Below, in pieces: positions 26,708-36,262 of a DNA stretch of 64,000 bases. A program made the position numbers and the translations under genes. Below the pieces are notes generated by a model that searched no databases, was not told the DNA's origin, and saw nothing but the letters and a program-made list of their open reading frames with translations. This DNA is from JBFFSQ01 sp041572275 (GTDB taxonomy: Bacteria; Pseudomonadota; Gammaproteobacteria; SZUA-229), in NCBI GenBank assembly GCA_041572275.1, contig JBFFSQ010000002.1:1-64000 (forward strand), read 5' to 3'. The number at the start of each line of letters is the position of its first letter. Positions within the stretch are counted from its first letter, which is position 1.

Positions 26708-26913
26708 AACAATCCCGCTTACTTATAATATATTTTTATGACGATATGTTATCAAGAACAACCGTCGTTTACCTATATTTATCACTTTGAAAATGGAAAT
26801 TCTGTGTTTTCTGGCACAATATCACGTAAATATTGAGTAGAGAGATCTTTTCCTTACGAGAAAGTATCACACTCAACAATTTATTGAATAACACAGTAAT
26901 AGCACTGCAAGCA

Positions 26914-27372
26914 CTAAATTCCTACGTAATTAACTAAACTTGTTGTATCCGTCATCATGCCAAGATGCAGGTCATCATTTTCTTTCCGGTAAACACAAAA
27001 TCCGGTTAAAGGCGATCTCTTAACAGACATGCAATCAGGTATATCCTGCAAGGTAAGTCCCGTATATTCTAATTGAACAACCTCTTTACACATCAATGCA
27101 ATTCGATAATTATTTTTTTCGAGTATTACACTGGTTACAAAATCAGCAGGCACACGATTCTGAATTTCAAATTCACCATTCAGGTAAAAACACATGACAT
27201 CATGATTATTATAATTAATCACACCAACTGCATCCTGTCGATTTTCCAAATAGCCTAATGGTTGTTTATCATTATGTGCGACAACTTCATCTTGTGAAAC
27301 AAAAAGATCTATTCCATTCAGCTTAAGAACCATTAACTGGTTAACTTGCTCATTGGCAACAGCCTTATTCAT
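26914..27372 (-). CDS. Divergent CheW-like protein coupled to the CheA-like gene
   Basis: A 152-residue protein (LMVLKLNGIDLFVSQDEVVAHN, ...AVGVINYNNHDVMCFYLN, ...RIALMCKEVVQLEY) with the strand pattern of a degenerate CheW domain. Its ATG overlaps the stop codon of the large CheA-like gene by 4 bp (ATGA), implying translational coupling and a physical role in the same array. In Pil-Chp systems this position is often held by ChpB/ChpC or other accessory proteins; I see no methylesterase active site, so ChpC-like is the better parallel. Confidence 0.6.
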   Translation of the reverse strand: MNKAVANEQVNQLMVLKLNGIDLFVSQDEVVAHNDKQPLGYLENRQDAVGVINYNNHDVMCFYLNGEFEIQNRVPADFVTSVILEKNNYRIALMCKEVVQLEYTGLTLQDIPDCMSVKRSPLTGFCVYRKENDDLHLGMMTDTTSLVNYVGI

Positions 27373-30300
27373 ATAGCAACAGCCCCTAACTCAGTATTAA
27401 TGAGATCAGCCAGTTCTTCCTCAGCAAATGGTTTAACCATAAAATGATTGACACCCTTATCATACGCTGCATTTCTATGCTTATCTGTAGATCTTGACGT
27501 TATCATTATCACAGGAATATCTTTGAGTTCTGATGAAGCCCTGATATGACTAGTTAACTCAAGCCCATTCATTTTTGGCATTTCCATATCCACGAGCATG
27601 AGATCAGGCTTATAAACATCTATCAATGAAGTTGCTTCCATGCCATCTCTAGCTGTACGCACTTCAAAACCCATGTCCTCGACAAATTGAGCAAGTGAAC
27701 GTCTAGCACTAAGAGAATCATCAACTACGAGAATATGGGGTAATTTTTGTGCTACCTCATGAATTACAGGTATTTCCTGTCTGGTTGATCTGGAATGTTT
27801 ATAGCGAGACGCGGTATGTAGTAGTTCAGGTAAATCAACCACAGAAGCAACACTACCATCACCCAGAATTGTAGCACCTACAATACCACTGACTTGTGGT
27901 AAATATTTACCCATCGGTTTAACAACAACGTTATAACTGTCCATTACATCCTGAACCAGGACAGCAACTTTATTGCCTGACTCATCCCGCACCAATAAAA
28001 TAGGTCGATTCTCTCTATCAATAGTACGTCTGTCCTCGTTAAGATTCAGCAATTCATCAAGTATGACTGTTTTATATGACTGTGCCCCAATCTTGAAATA
28101 GGTAACTCCATCATGCTCAAAGAAATCACCTGCACCTGGATATAATATTTCGTCAATACCACGGCTTGAAACCGCATAAATATGCTGCTGTGCTCTGACC
28201 ATTAGTGAATGTGTTGAAAATGAAGAAACCGGTAAAGTCAAATCAAACACGCAACCCTGCCCAGGCTGTGATTCAATTAAAATTGAGCCTTTAAGCTCCC
28301 TTATCTTAACATTAACAACATCCAGTCCAATACCTCGTCCAGATACTTGAGTAACACCTTCACGTGTGGAAAAACCAGGCTCTAAAATTAATCGCTTAAC
28401 TTCGTCATCACTGACGGAATGATCATCTGATATGAGCTGAGACTGTAGTGCCTTTTTATATATTTTATTATTATCGAGACCACGTCCATCATCCTTAATG
28501 GAAATTTGTATATGATCTCCCTTGCGTGAAAAGCTCAGCCTGATAACACCTGTCGATGGTTTACCAGAAGATAAGCGTTCGTCAGTTGTTTCGATACCAT
28601 GGTCAACTGCATTACGTAGAATATGCATTAATGGTTCAATCAGGCCATTAAGGACCTCACTATCCATTCTGGTATCATTATCTTCAACAAAAAGATCAAC
28701 TTTTTTTCCTGTCACTCTACATGCTTGTCTAACACCACGCTTGAGGCGGGGAATTATGGTACTAACCAGAACCATCCTAGTACGTAGAACCAGCTCCTGA
28801 TTTTCCTTCTGCAACTGATCATGAGCAATAACCAGGTTGCGTAATTCATTCAGCTCCATTTCGATCACGTTACTATGCTGGGTAGAGTCAGCCGCAATTT
28901 CAATCAAACGGCGACTCACTGAATGCAGTTCATGATATTGATCCATTTCAAGGGGATCAAATTCTTCATTCATTTCCTGGTTAATATTCGATGTTATCCC
29001 CTGCACATCGATTAGATGCTCCAAATCCGCCGATAATTCTTCCAACGCGAGATTATGTTGATGCAAAGCCTCCTGACGAGCCATTGAGTTTTTAATATGC
29101 TCTTGAACCTGCACTGTTGAAATCATGCTCTCGCCAGCTAGTCTAAGCAGTTCATCAGCAAGCGACGAAGGAATACGTAACATGCTTTCTGCCGCAACCG
29201 ATTCATTTAAAGTAGATTCATTATTCGAAGTCGTACTAGTTACCGATTTAGCTGATAAAGTCGTGAGTGCTTCAAAGTTTTCCAATGACACAGCATAAGA
29301 ATCTAAAAAGCCATCGTTATCCAGCCGATTAGCCCAGTCGAGTATAGCTTGGAGTACTTCTACAGCGTTATCGGGTGCTTGATCAATACCCAGTAATGCT
29401 TCTGACATAGCTTCTAAACAATCTGCAGCCTCAACCAGATCGTCATGTAATTGAGCAGTTGGCAGCTTTTCAGCTTTTGACAGAGCTTCTAATATATCTT
29501 CAAGGTGATGAGTTAAATTAGCAATTCCGGAAATGCCGACAACATTAGCTGCTCCCTTGAGTGTATGTGCGATTCGCTGAGCTGAATCAAGCGCTTCGAG
29601 CTGACCTTCGGCCATATTCTGTAGCGCATGTGAGAACTCTTCTGTTTGACCAGGCAGATCTTGGAGCAGTCCCTCTAACAACTCATGATTAACATCTTCG
29701 GGCAACTCAATAGAAACATCGTCTGCAGTAGCTAATTGCTGGCGTTGCTCTTTTTCTTCCTCGATAAAAGAGGGATTACGTAATTTACGTTCAAGGTCTA
29801 CCCACTCATCATCCTCAAGTGATCCGAACCAACCATCCAACTTTAAAAACTCAATCAAACTATCAGTAAATGACTGAACAAAAATGTTTTTGATATAACC
29901 CTGAATCAAAACAGGCCAATCAGTAACAAGCTTGAACTGTTTATCGTCCAAGTATTTACCATTATCACTAAGGGTACTGATATGATTTGAAATTAAGCGA
30001 CATACATGAGCTAAGCCTTCAAGCCCGATAAGATCAACAGCATTAGATATATTTTCAGCTTGTTCTGAGTTATTTTTAAGTTGATGCTGATAGAGCTCGA
30101 CATCAGTATTAGCTGACTGTAATTTAAAATAGTCGCCTTTTTCTGCAATAATCTCGTCCAGCTCGAGGCATACAAGATCTAGTAGTTCAAGATGAGCCTG
30201 ACTAATTGCTTCTGAAGCTTCATTTGATTCGGCAACAGGCTGTGACTCAGAATCACTTAATTCACTTAATGAGATTTCACTTTCATCAATGTCAGTAATA

Positions 30301-31403
30301 CTGGTTTCGGCCACCAAAGAATTATCAACATCACCTGTGACTTCTGACTCGATATTATGACTTATCTGATTATCAGCTATCTCCAACGGTTGGGGCATAT
30401 CGATGTCATCAAGTGAAGTTGATGTCGTGAGATCTACATCATCATTTATCTCACCATCAGCCATATCCAACGATGGAGACATATCGATGTCATCAAGTGA
30501 AATTGCTGTCGTGAGATCTACATCATCATTTATCTCACCAGCAGCCATATCCAACGGTGGAGACATATCAATATCATCAAGTGAAATTACTGCCGTGAGA
30601 TCTACATCATCATTCATCTCACCAGCAGCCACCTCCGACGGTGGAGACATATCAATATCATCAAGTGAAATTGCTGTCGTGAGATCTACATCATCATTTA
30701 CCTCACCAGCAGCCACCTCCGACGGTGGAGACATATCGATGTCATCAAGTGAAATTGCTGTCGTGAGATCTGCATCATCATTCATCTCACCAGCAGCCAT
30801 CTCCGACGGTGGAGACATATCAATATCATCAAGTGAAATTGCTGCAGTGAGATCTGCATCATCATTCATCTCACCAGCAGCCATCTCCGATAGTGGAGAC
30901 ATATCAATATCATCAAGTGAAATTGCTTCTGTGACTTCTGGAATATTATTATCTACAACTTTTTTAGTCACAACATCAGGAAAAATAACACCTGTCAGTA
31001 ACTTCTCATCTGCATCACTGAGTGGTTTAACCCATTCAGGGCGTTTTAAATAATTAAGCAAGACGCGGCCAGCTATCCTGCTTTCAGGAAACAAGACAAG
31101 ATCGGCGAGCAACTGTGGCAGTTTGTTAAGAAACTGGAATTCTGCCGTTGTCAGCTTACGTGATTCAACAATCAGCTCATCAAGTCCATCAATTAAAATA
31201 TTAGACAAATCCCAAAGCCCACTTGACCCGGTTTTTAGCCCTAGACTTGCAAACTGTTGTAGTTTGCTTCGATAATTTTCAAGTGGACCTGCAATTGATG
31301 AAGTATCAGTCGGAATAGCTGCAGCCAGATGACCCAGGCCATCTGTAATCTCAGTTACTTCGTCAGTACCTGAATCGATGTTTTCTAGGTGAGAAGCTGT
31401 CAT
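27369..31403 (-). CDS. ChpA/PilL-like hybrid CheA histidine kinase with internal repeats
   Basis: A 1344-residue multi-domain chemosensory kinase. Order: N-terminal helical FimL-like region (about 40-150), a 28-residue acidic repeat array (160-350), acidic linker, a second helical region (400-540), an HPt domain with the phospho-His in AHTLKGAANVVG (H613), a CheA catalytic region (NAVDHGIETTDERL, DDGRGLD, STREGVTQVSGRGIGLDVV), a CheW-like P5 domain, and a C-terminal receiver (ILVVDDSLSARRSL, MLVDMEMPKMNG, KPF). P. aeruginosa ChpA, which controls type IV pili, has more HPt domains (about 2,480 residues); this is a shorter version. It is preceded by PilJ-, PilI- and PilH-like genes. Outputs may be pili or cAMP, but no pil structural genes lie here. 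Confidence 0.88.
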   Translation of the reverse strand: MTASHLENIDSGTDEVTEITDGLGHLAAAIPTDTSSIAGPLENYRSKLQQFASLGLKTGSSGLWDLSNILIDGLDELIVESRKLTTAEFQFLNKLPQLLADLVLFPESRIAGRVLLNYLKRPEWVKPLSDADEKLLTGVIFPDVVTKKVVDNNIPEVTEAISLDDIDMSPLSEMAAGEMNDDADLTAAISLDDIDMSPPSEMAAGEMNDDADLTTAISLDDIDMSPPSEVAAGEVNDDVDLTTAISLDDIDMSPPSEVAAGEMNDDVDLTAVISLDDIDMSPPLDMAAGEINDDVDLTTAISLDDIDMSPSLDMADGEINDDVDLTTSTSLDDIDMPQPLEIADNQISHNIESEVTGDVDNSLVAETSITDIDESEISLSELSDSESQPVAESNEASEAISQAHLELLDLVCLELDEIIAEKGDYFKLQSANTDVELYQHQLKNNSEQAENISNAVDLIGLEGLAHVCRLISNHISTLSDNGKYLDDKQFKLVTDWPVLIQGYIKNIFVQSFTDSLIEFLKLDGWFGSLEDDEWVDLERKLRNPSFIEEEKEQRQQLATADDVSIELPEDVNHELLEGLLQDLPGQTEEFSHALQNMAEGQLEALDSAQRIAHTLKGAANVVGISGIANLTHHLEDILEALSKAEKLPTAQLHDDLVEAADCLEAMSEALLGIDQAPDNAVEVLQAILDWANRLDNDGFLDSYAVSLENFEALTTLSAKSVTSTTSNNESTLNESVAAESMLRIPSSLADELLRLAGESMISTVQVQEHIKNSMARQEALHQHNLALEELSADLEHLIDVQGITSNINQEMNEEFDPLEMDQYHELHSVSRRLIEIAADSTQHSNVIEMELNELRNLVIAHDQLQKENQELVLRTRMVLVSTIIPRLKRGVRQACRVTGKKVDLFVEDNDTRMDSEVLNGLIEPLMHILRNAVDHGIETTDERLSSGKPSTGVIRLSFSRKGDHIQISIKDDGRGLDNNKIYKKALQSQLISDDHSVSDDEVKRLILEPGFSTREGVTQVSGRGIGLDVVNVKIRELKGSILIESQPGQGCVFDLTLPVSSFSTHSLMVRAQQHIYAVSSRGIDEILYPGAGDFFEHDGVTYFKIGAQSYKTVILDELLNLNEDRRTIDRENRPILLVRDESGNKVAVLVQDVMDSYNVVVKPMGKYLPQVSGIVGATILGDGSVASVVDLPELLHTASRYKHSRSTRQEIPVIHEVAQKLPHILVVDDSLSARRSLAQFVEDMGFEVRTARDGMEATSLIDVYKPDLMLVDMEMPKMNGLELTSHIRASSELKDIPVIMITSRSTDKHRNAAYDKGVNHFMVKPFAEEELADLINTELGAVAI
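30354..30926 (-). repeat. In-gene tandem repeats, 84-bp unit (28 residues)
   Basis: Six near-identical tandem units plus a degenerate seventh encode a consensus around AISLDDIDMSPPSEMAAGE and MNDDVDLT (residues 160-350 of the CheA-like protein). Unit length is exactly 84 bp, visible as TCATCAAGTGAAAT recurring at that spacing. The nucleotide similarity is high, so copy number has probably changed recently by recombination or slippage. The product is a highly acidic, probably disordered linker. The antisense strand happens to be open here but is not a gene. Confidence 0.92.
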
Positions 31404-31434
31404 ACGAATCGTATCCTATCCAATACTTCCAGAA

Positions 31435-33621
31435 CTAACCCGCTTCTCGAATAGTATCCATTTCGCCAATTGCAGCTGTTTCGACAACCTGAACCTCCTC
31501 TCCAGGTAACTTGAATACACCAACCGATGTCACCAGTTCAGCTGAATAGCGCACAAGAACATCAGTACTCTTTGTCTGTTCGAGTAGTTCACGACTGGTT
31601 TGAGCGGTCGTCTGCTGAATGACTTTTGCACGTTCAAGCAATTGTTTTGTAATTTCTGCCTGCGACACAGAGCTGTTTGCAATATGTTTTACTGAACGTA
31701 CAAGCTCTGAAGTAGCCTGCTGTGTTTCTTTCATACTATTACTTGCCTGTTCTGCAAGTCGTGTACCTTCAGCCACCTGACTAATCGCAGCATTCATAGT
31801 GGTTACTGTATCAGCAGTTTCGACCCTAATATTATTAACCACTGTTGAGATCTCGAGCGTCGCGTCACGCGCATTCTCAGCCAGTCGCTGTACCTCCTCG
31901 GCAACAACTGCAAATCCTCGACCTGCTTCACCAGCTGAGGCCGCATGCATACTTGCATTAAGCGCAAGAATATGTGTACGTTCAGAAATACTATTGATCA
32001 AACTAACAATACCCGAAATTTCCTGAGAACGTTCACCTAATCGCTTAATTCGTTTCTCAGTTTCACTTATGGTATTTCGAATTGTATTAATACCTTCTAC
32101 AGAAGATAAAACGCTCTCCACAGCTCGCTGTGTATTTTCAATTGTTCTTGTCGCCTGTTCATTTGCATCCTGGGAGTCATTCGCAATAACAGTCATCGTG
32201 TCATATGATTTCTTCAACAACTCAGCCGTGGCCTCAACTTCTTTACGCTCCTTATTAGCTACAGAGATAACATGGTCAGCCTGTTTTTTAACAGTTGAGG
32301 ATACTTCTGCGACCTGATTAGATGTTGATTTAACATCCCTCATTATCTTGGCTGTTTCTTTAGCCAGTAAGTTGAGCGAGTCACTAATAGCACCGGTAAT
32401 ATCTTCAGAAACAGGAATCTTAGTACCTAGATCCTTATCCTGAGCCAATTTACTTACTGCCTTAATCAATTCGATAACAGATTCATTGAGAACTTCACTT
32501 TGTTTTTCAGCTTCAGCCAGATTGGCTACACGTTCATCAAGCAGGGTATCGAAAGCATGGGCAAGAGTACCTAGTTCATCGCGCTGATGCATATGTGTTC
32601 GTGCTGTCATATCACCCTGGTTTACTTTTAAAACCGTATCCTGCAATTTACGAATTGGTGAAATTATACTTCTGGCCAACATAAACAGGGCAACAGTAAC
32701 CAACAGTGATGTAACAACCAGTATGCCTATGAAGAAGGTAGTAATCTGCTGACGTTTATCTGCTGATCGCTGTTTGGAGTTTGCGATAATCGTTTGACTA
32801 ATTTCAAGCAGCTTTTCGAACAGAGGCTCAATTTGTTTTGCCGCGGTTTTTACATCTTTTTTAAGACTTTTAAGTAAAACTGTTTTATCTGATATATCAC
32901 TGAAAACACCATTGTATGAATCAAGCAAACTCAAGGTGTTATTTTTAATGTTAGCCGCTACTTTTGACCGTTTAATACTATCCTTAAGATCTTCGACATA
33001 ACTTGAAAACACCTTCTTAAGTCTTGTGTTTTCCTGTTGTAATAATTCATTTTCCAAAGACTTTAGCTCAAGAAAAGAAAGACTAAATGACGTATTCTTA
33101 ATGTTTTTGATAGATTCATCCAGAGACCCCGAAAACCTAATCAAATCAGAAATAAGACCTGTATTTTCATCTAGACCAATATCAATCTGGGTTTCAGCCG
33201 CCTTGATGAATTTTTCACGGTAATTCTCAAATGCCTCACCGAGATCAGTAACAATCGACAGTTTTTCTTCACCTTTAACAAGACTTGTCAGTCCATTCAA
33301 ATTCTGACTAGCCACAATAATTCGAGTATCAAACTTACCTAATAATATTGGATATTTCTTTAGATAAAACTCACTCTCACTATATCTTGCATTCAGAAGA
33401 TCGACCTGCACCTCATGAATACCAGCCTCGAAAGCAGACATTTTATCATTCAGCGCTAATGATTCAGATTCAACTTTAAGTACTTCAGTATATGCCAGAC
33501 CAATAACACCAAAACCAACTAACAAAGCAATCAAAAGGCCCGTTAATTTATAGGTTATCTTAATATTACTGAGCCCTAAACCTGCTCGTTTAGCACTTTT
33601 TTTGCGGCCCAATTTCATCAT
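31435..33621 (-). CDS. PilJ-like methyl-accepting chemotaxis receptor
   Basis: A 728-residue receptor. TM1 is near residues 23-42 (ITYKLTGLLIALLVGFGVIGL), a helical periplasmic domain of about 240 residues rich in Leu and Lys follows, then TM2 (TTFFIGILVVTSLLVTVALFML), a HAMP domain (ISPIRKLQDTVLKVNQGD), a long coiled coil, and the signalling tip ERTHILALNASMHAASAGEAGRGFAVVAEEVQRLAENARDA. VAEEVQRLAE is the tip form found in PilJ-type receptors. The start is set by GGAGG 6 nt before the ATG at 33621. Periplasmic ligand is unknown. Confidence 0.92.
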   Translation of the reverse strand: MMKLGRKKSAKRAGLGLSNIKITYKLTGLLIALLVGFGVIGLAYTEVLKVESESLALNDKMSAFEAGIHEVQVDLLNARYSESEFYLKKYPILLGKFDTRIIVASQNLNGLTSLVKGEEKLSIVTDLGEAFENYREKFIKAAETQIDIGLDENTGLISDLIRFSGSLDESIKNIKNTSFSLSFLELKSLENELLQQENTRLKKVFSSYVEDLKDSIKRSKVAANIKNNTLSLLDSYNGVFSDISDKTVLLKSLKKDVKTAAKQIEPLFEKLLEISQTIIANSKQRSADKRQQITTFFIGILVVTSLLVTVALFMLARSIISPIRKLQDTVLKVNQGDMTARTHMHQRDELGTLAHAFDTLLDERVANLAEAEKQSEVLNESVIELIKAVSKLAQDKDLGTKIPVSEDITGAISDSLNLLAKETAKIMRDVKSTSNQVAEVSSTVKKQADHVISVANKERKEVEATAELLKKSYDTMTVIANDSQDANEQATRTIENTQRAVESVLSSVEGINTIRNTISETEKRIKRLGERSQEISGIVSLINSISERTHILALNASMHAASAGEAGRGFAVVAEEVQRLAENARDATLEISTVVNNIRVETADTVTTMNAAISQVAEGTRLAEQASNSMKETQQATSELVRSVKHIANSSVSQAEITKQLLERAKVIQQTTAQTSRELLEQTKSTDVLVRYSAELVTSVGVFKLPGEEVQVVETAAIGEMDTIREAG

Positions 33622-33672
33622 GTCTATCCTCCGAAAACAGCTCAGATCAAACAATAAATTCGTGATCAGTAT

Positions 33673-34212
33673 TTATAAGGCAATATCTTTTTTTATAGAT
33701 AAGAAATAATCTTTATAATTAAAATCGAGCCAGATAATTTCATTTGAAAAGTACGACTGACTAACAAAGCCACTTAATGTACCTGGCAAATCATTTAGAT
33801 CTGAACTTTTTTCCCACTCACTTACATTAAAGGACTGCGGCAATTTGCTGACCAGTACGCCAATTGCATCCACACCCTTATCTATGATCAGTAATTTGTT
33901 ATAGCGCCTGATGTCACTGTCAAAACCAAGCAGCCCTGACATATCATATACAGGCACAAGATTACCGCGTACATTTACCCACCCTCTCATCCATGTTGAT
34001 GTGTTTGGAATTGCAAACAACTTAAAGTCAACCACAACCTCACACACAATATTTTCCTGAATAAGAAAACCAACATCCTCGATAATAAACCCATAGCGAC
34101 GCATTCGTTTCTTAACCCTGGATGCAACATCCAGATTCAAGTACGTAACATCAGCACCTTGAAAACGGGTCAATGCATCTTCAGGCAGCATCAAGTCATT
34201 ATCTATTTTCAT
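33673..34212 (-). CDS. PilI-like CheW adaptor
   Basis: A 179-residue CheW-domain protein (YGFIIEDVGFLIQENIVCEVV, SWMRGWVNVRGNLVPVYDMSGLLG, NKLLIIDKGVDAIGVLVSKLPQSF). The WVNVRGNLVPVYDM block is the hallmark of PilI/CheW adaptors joining receptor and kinase. It lies between the receiver gene and the PilJ-like receptor, the same order as pilG/H-pilI-pilJ-chpA in Pseudomonas. Confidence 0.88.
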   Translation of the reverse strand: MKIDNDLMLPEDALTRFQGADVTYLNLDVASRVKKRMRRYGFIIEDVGFLIQENIVCEVVVDFKLFAIPNTSTWMRGWVNVRGNLVPVYDMSGLLGFDSDIRRYNKLLIIDKGVDAIGVLVSKLPQSFNVSEWEKSSDLNDLPGTLSGFVSQSYFSNEIIWLDFNYKDYFLSIKKDIAL

Positions 34213-34249
34213 TCAGGGCGCCTTCATGAATTGATAAATGTTTAATTCT

Positions 34250-34615
34250 TCAGTTTAATTCAGTTATCTGATCAAGAATCTGCTCTGGTGTGTAAGGTTT
34301 TGTAATAAATGCCTTACCACCTTGCAACTCTGCCCAGACCCTGTCAGCTTTCTGATTCTTGCTGGTTACAAAAACAACGGGGATATCACGAGTATTACCG
34401 TTTTGGGTAATTTCACGACAGGCGTCATAACCATCTGCACCTTCCATGACAATATCCATAAAAATAAGATCTGGCATTTCTTTTTTAGCCATCTCAACCG
34501 CTTCATTGCCTGTCGTAGCCGTTACAACAGAATACCCAGCATCTGTGACAATACTTCGAATATTGGCAAGATCTGTTGGTGAATCATCAACTAATAATAC
34601 TTTATTAATCGCCAT
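34250..34615 (-). CDS. PilH-like single-domain response regulator
   Basis: A 121-residue stand-alone receiver. DDSPTDLANI gives the acidic pocket, D53-region LIFMDIVMEGADGYDACREI the phospho-acceptor, FVTSKNQKAD the Thr/Ser, and FITKPYTPEQIL the Lys. It closely matches PilH/CheY-type twitching regulators. The start at ATG 34615 has GAGG 9 nt upstream. It lies upstream of the PilI-like adaptor. Confidence 0.9.
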   Translation of the reverse strand: MAINKVLLVDDSPTDLANIRSIVTDAGYSVVTATTGNEAVEMAKKEMPDLIFMDIVMEGADGYDACREITQNGNTRDIPVVFVTSKNQKADRVWAELQGGKAFITKPYTPEQILDQITELN

Positions 34616-34733
34616 TACATTTTTCCTCATAATGTATCTTGACTGAATTAAAAATAAACATCCTATAAAAACTCTGTTTTAAACCATTAATTATTTTCCT
34701 TACTAGAAAAGCAATTAATGGTCATTTTTATTA

Positions 34734-35561
34734 TTATATATTCACTCGTGGGACATATTTACGTGTGATATTTTTGAACTCTTCAGTTTGTAAAGGTTTT
34801 GTAAGATAGGTATCGCAACCTGATAACGAGCCTTTAACTTTGTCAAATGGAGACGACTTACCTGTCAACATTACGACCGGCGTATTCTTAGATCTGATAT
34901 CCTTTTTCAAAAACTTACATACTTTATAGCCATCAATCCCAGGCATCACCACATCAAGAAAAATGATGTCATAATCATCATTTCTTGATAATTCGATTGC
35001 TCTTTCACCATTCTCAGCAAGTTCTACTTGCGCACCTAGCATCTTCAATTGAATTTCAAGCTGTTTTCGTACCGGCGGGCTATCATCGACGACCATAGCT
35101 TTAAAACTATAATTGCCATTACTTTTTCTATTGGCTAGCTCTTCCAGGATTTCCTGAGACACATCGCTGTCTATATCATTCCTATCAGCACCGATAGTTA
35201 ACTCCGGAATAAAATCCATTTCCTTGACCGTTATTTCATCGAAAACACTGAGAACTTGTGTTGCTCTAAATGGCAGGGCCAGGTTATATATTTTGTCTCC
35301 CTTAACTTTTCTATGACCTGCAAAAACTGTTGGTACTTTTGGTGTTTTATCTGCATTCATAAAATTTCTGCACCAATGAGCAATAGCATCATCATTGTCA
35401 GAATTTACGATATAGAGTTTATTCTTCTCAGGTTCAGAGCTTTCAGAAAACACATATTGTCGAATCGAACCGGTCGATACTCTCAGTACACGCTCCAGAA
35501 GTAATTTATCTTGTTTGACAAGACCAATCGGATAAACTTTAAATTCTTGAGTCTGGCTCAT
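34734..35561 (-). CDS. PilG-like response regulator with a divergent N-terminal domain
   Basis: A 275-residue protein. The C-terminal 130 residues are a receiver: AMVVDDSPPVRKQLEIQL, the phospho-acceptor in DIIFLDVVMPGIDGYKVC, VVMLTGKSSPFD and TYLTKPLQ. The N-terminal half (about 1-120, KVYPIGLVKQDKLLLERVL...) is a degenerate receiver-like alpha/beta domain lacking the acidic pocket. Such a pseudo-receiver plus CheY-like arrangement is found in PilG-type regulators of Thiotrichales-like bacteria (inference). The start at ATG 35561 follows GGAAGGTG. It is first in the operon, 118 bp before the PilH-like gene. Confidence 0.82.
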   Translation of the reverse strand: MSQTQEFKVYPIGLVKQDKLLLERVLRVSTGSIRQYVFSESSEPEKNKLYIVNSDNDDAIAHWCRNFMNADKTPKVPTVFAGHRKVKGDKIYNLALPFRATQVLSVFDEITVKEMDFIPELTIGADRNDIDSDVSQEILEELANRKSNGNYSFKAMVVDDSPPVRKQLEIQLKMLGAQVELAENGERAIELSRNDDYDIIFLDVVMPGIDGYKVCKFLKKDIRSKNTPVVMLTGKSSPFDKVKGSLSGCDTYLTKPLQTEEFKNITRKYVPRVNI

Positions 35562-36262
35562 TACATCACCTTCCACACTACATGCTCAGCAACCCTCATG
35601 ACTAGGTAAGGGCGCTCAATTGCCGACTCTTAACTAATCGCTAAAAATCTAACAAGGACAATAGCTGCTAATGCTGAATACCTATATGGGAAAATTTCCC
35701 GTATTAGCATAATGAGAAACTTCCCCATGACCACAGATAGCAGTCATAATGGGTTGACAACTGTTCATTTCGTTGTCTTTAGAAAGCGCATTTACTTCAT
35801 AACTGATTCATCCATATATCTAGTATTGGCGCATATCCGATACATAACATATATAGATACATCAAAAAATCTTATGGCAATGTTATTTTAGCTATTATAA
35901 ATAGTAAAAATAGCACCACCACCAATAGTTATTTCATTAAATACCGACCTTTAATTATTTAATAATTTACTAAACAAGGATTTACCTCCCCATTAATACG
36001 GAAAAGTGCTTTATCTTATACCGATCAATGAAATATCATATAAATACTGAAAATATTGCTTTTACATTATCTATTTAGTAAAAAATCTCTACCATATTAA
36101 CAAAACACTATTTTCTAATATTTTTATCAACATTAATTATGTCAGCAATAATTCCAGCACTATCAGACTAAATGCTTACTATTTAGCAACTGTGAGGGGC
36201 ATAAAGTAGATAAAAACCCCAGGAAGTGACTTAATATTTGTACCTCAAGGATCACCCTAAAC
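35562..36262. other. Divergent control region between the Chp-like operon and the hybrid kinase
   Basis: About 700 bp, very AT-rich, with no supported gene. It must hold the promoters for the minus-strand chemosensory operon and the plus-strand hybrid kinase. A TTGACA at about 35754 lacks a good -10 partner. No clear operator was seen. Confidence 0.4.

Noticed and set aside
30403..31053. 216-codon open frame on the plus strand across the repeat array
   Set aside because: It is the antisense of the 84-bp repeats in the CheA-like gene; the open frame is a by-product of repeat composition and has no ribosome site.
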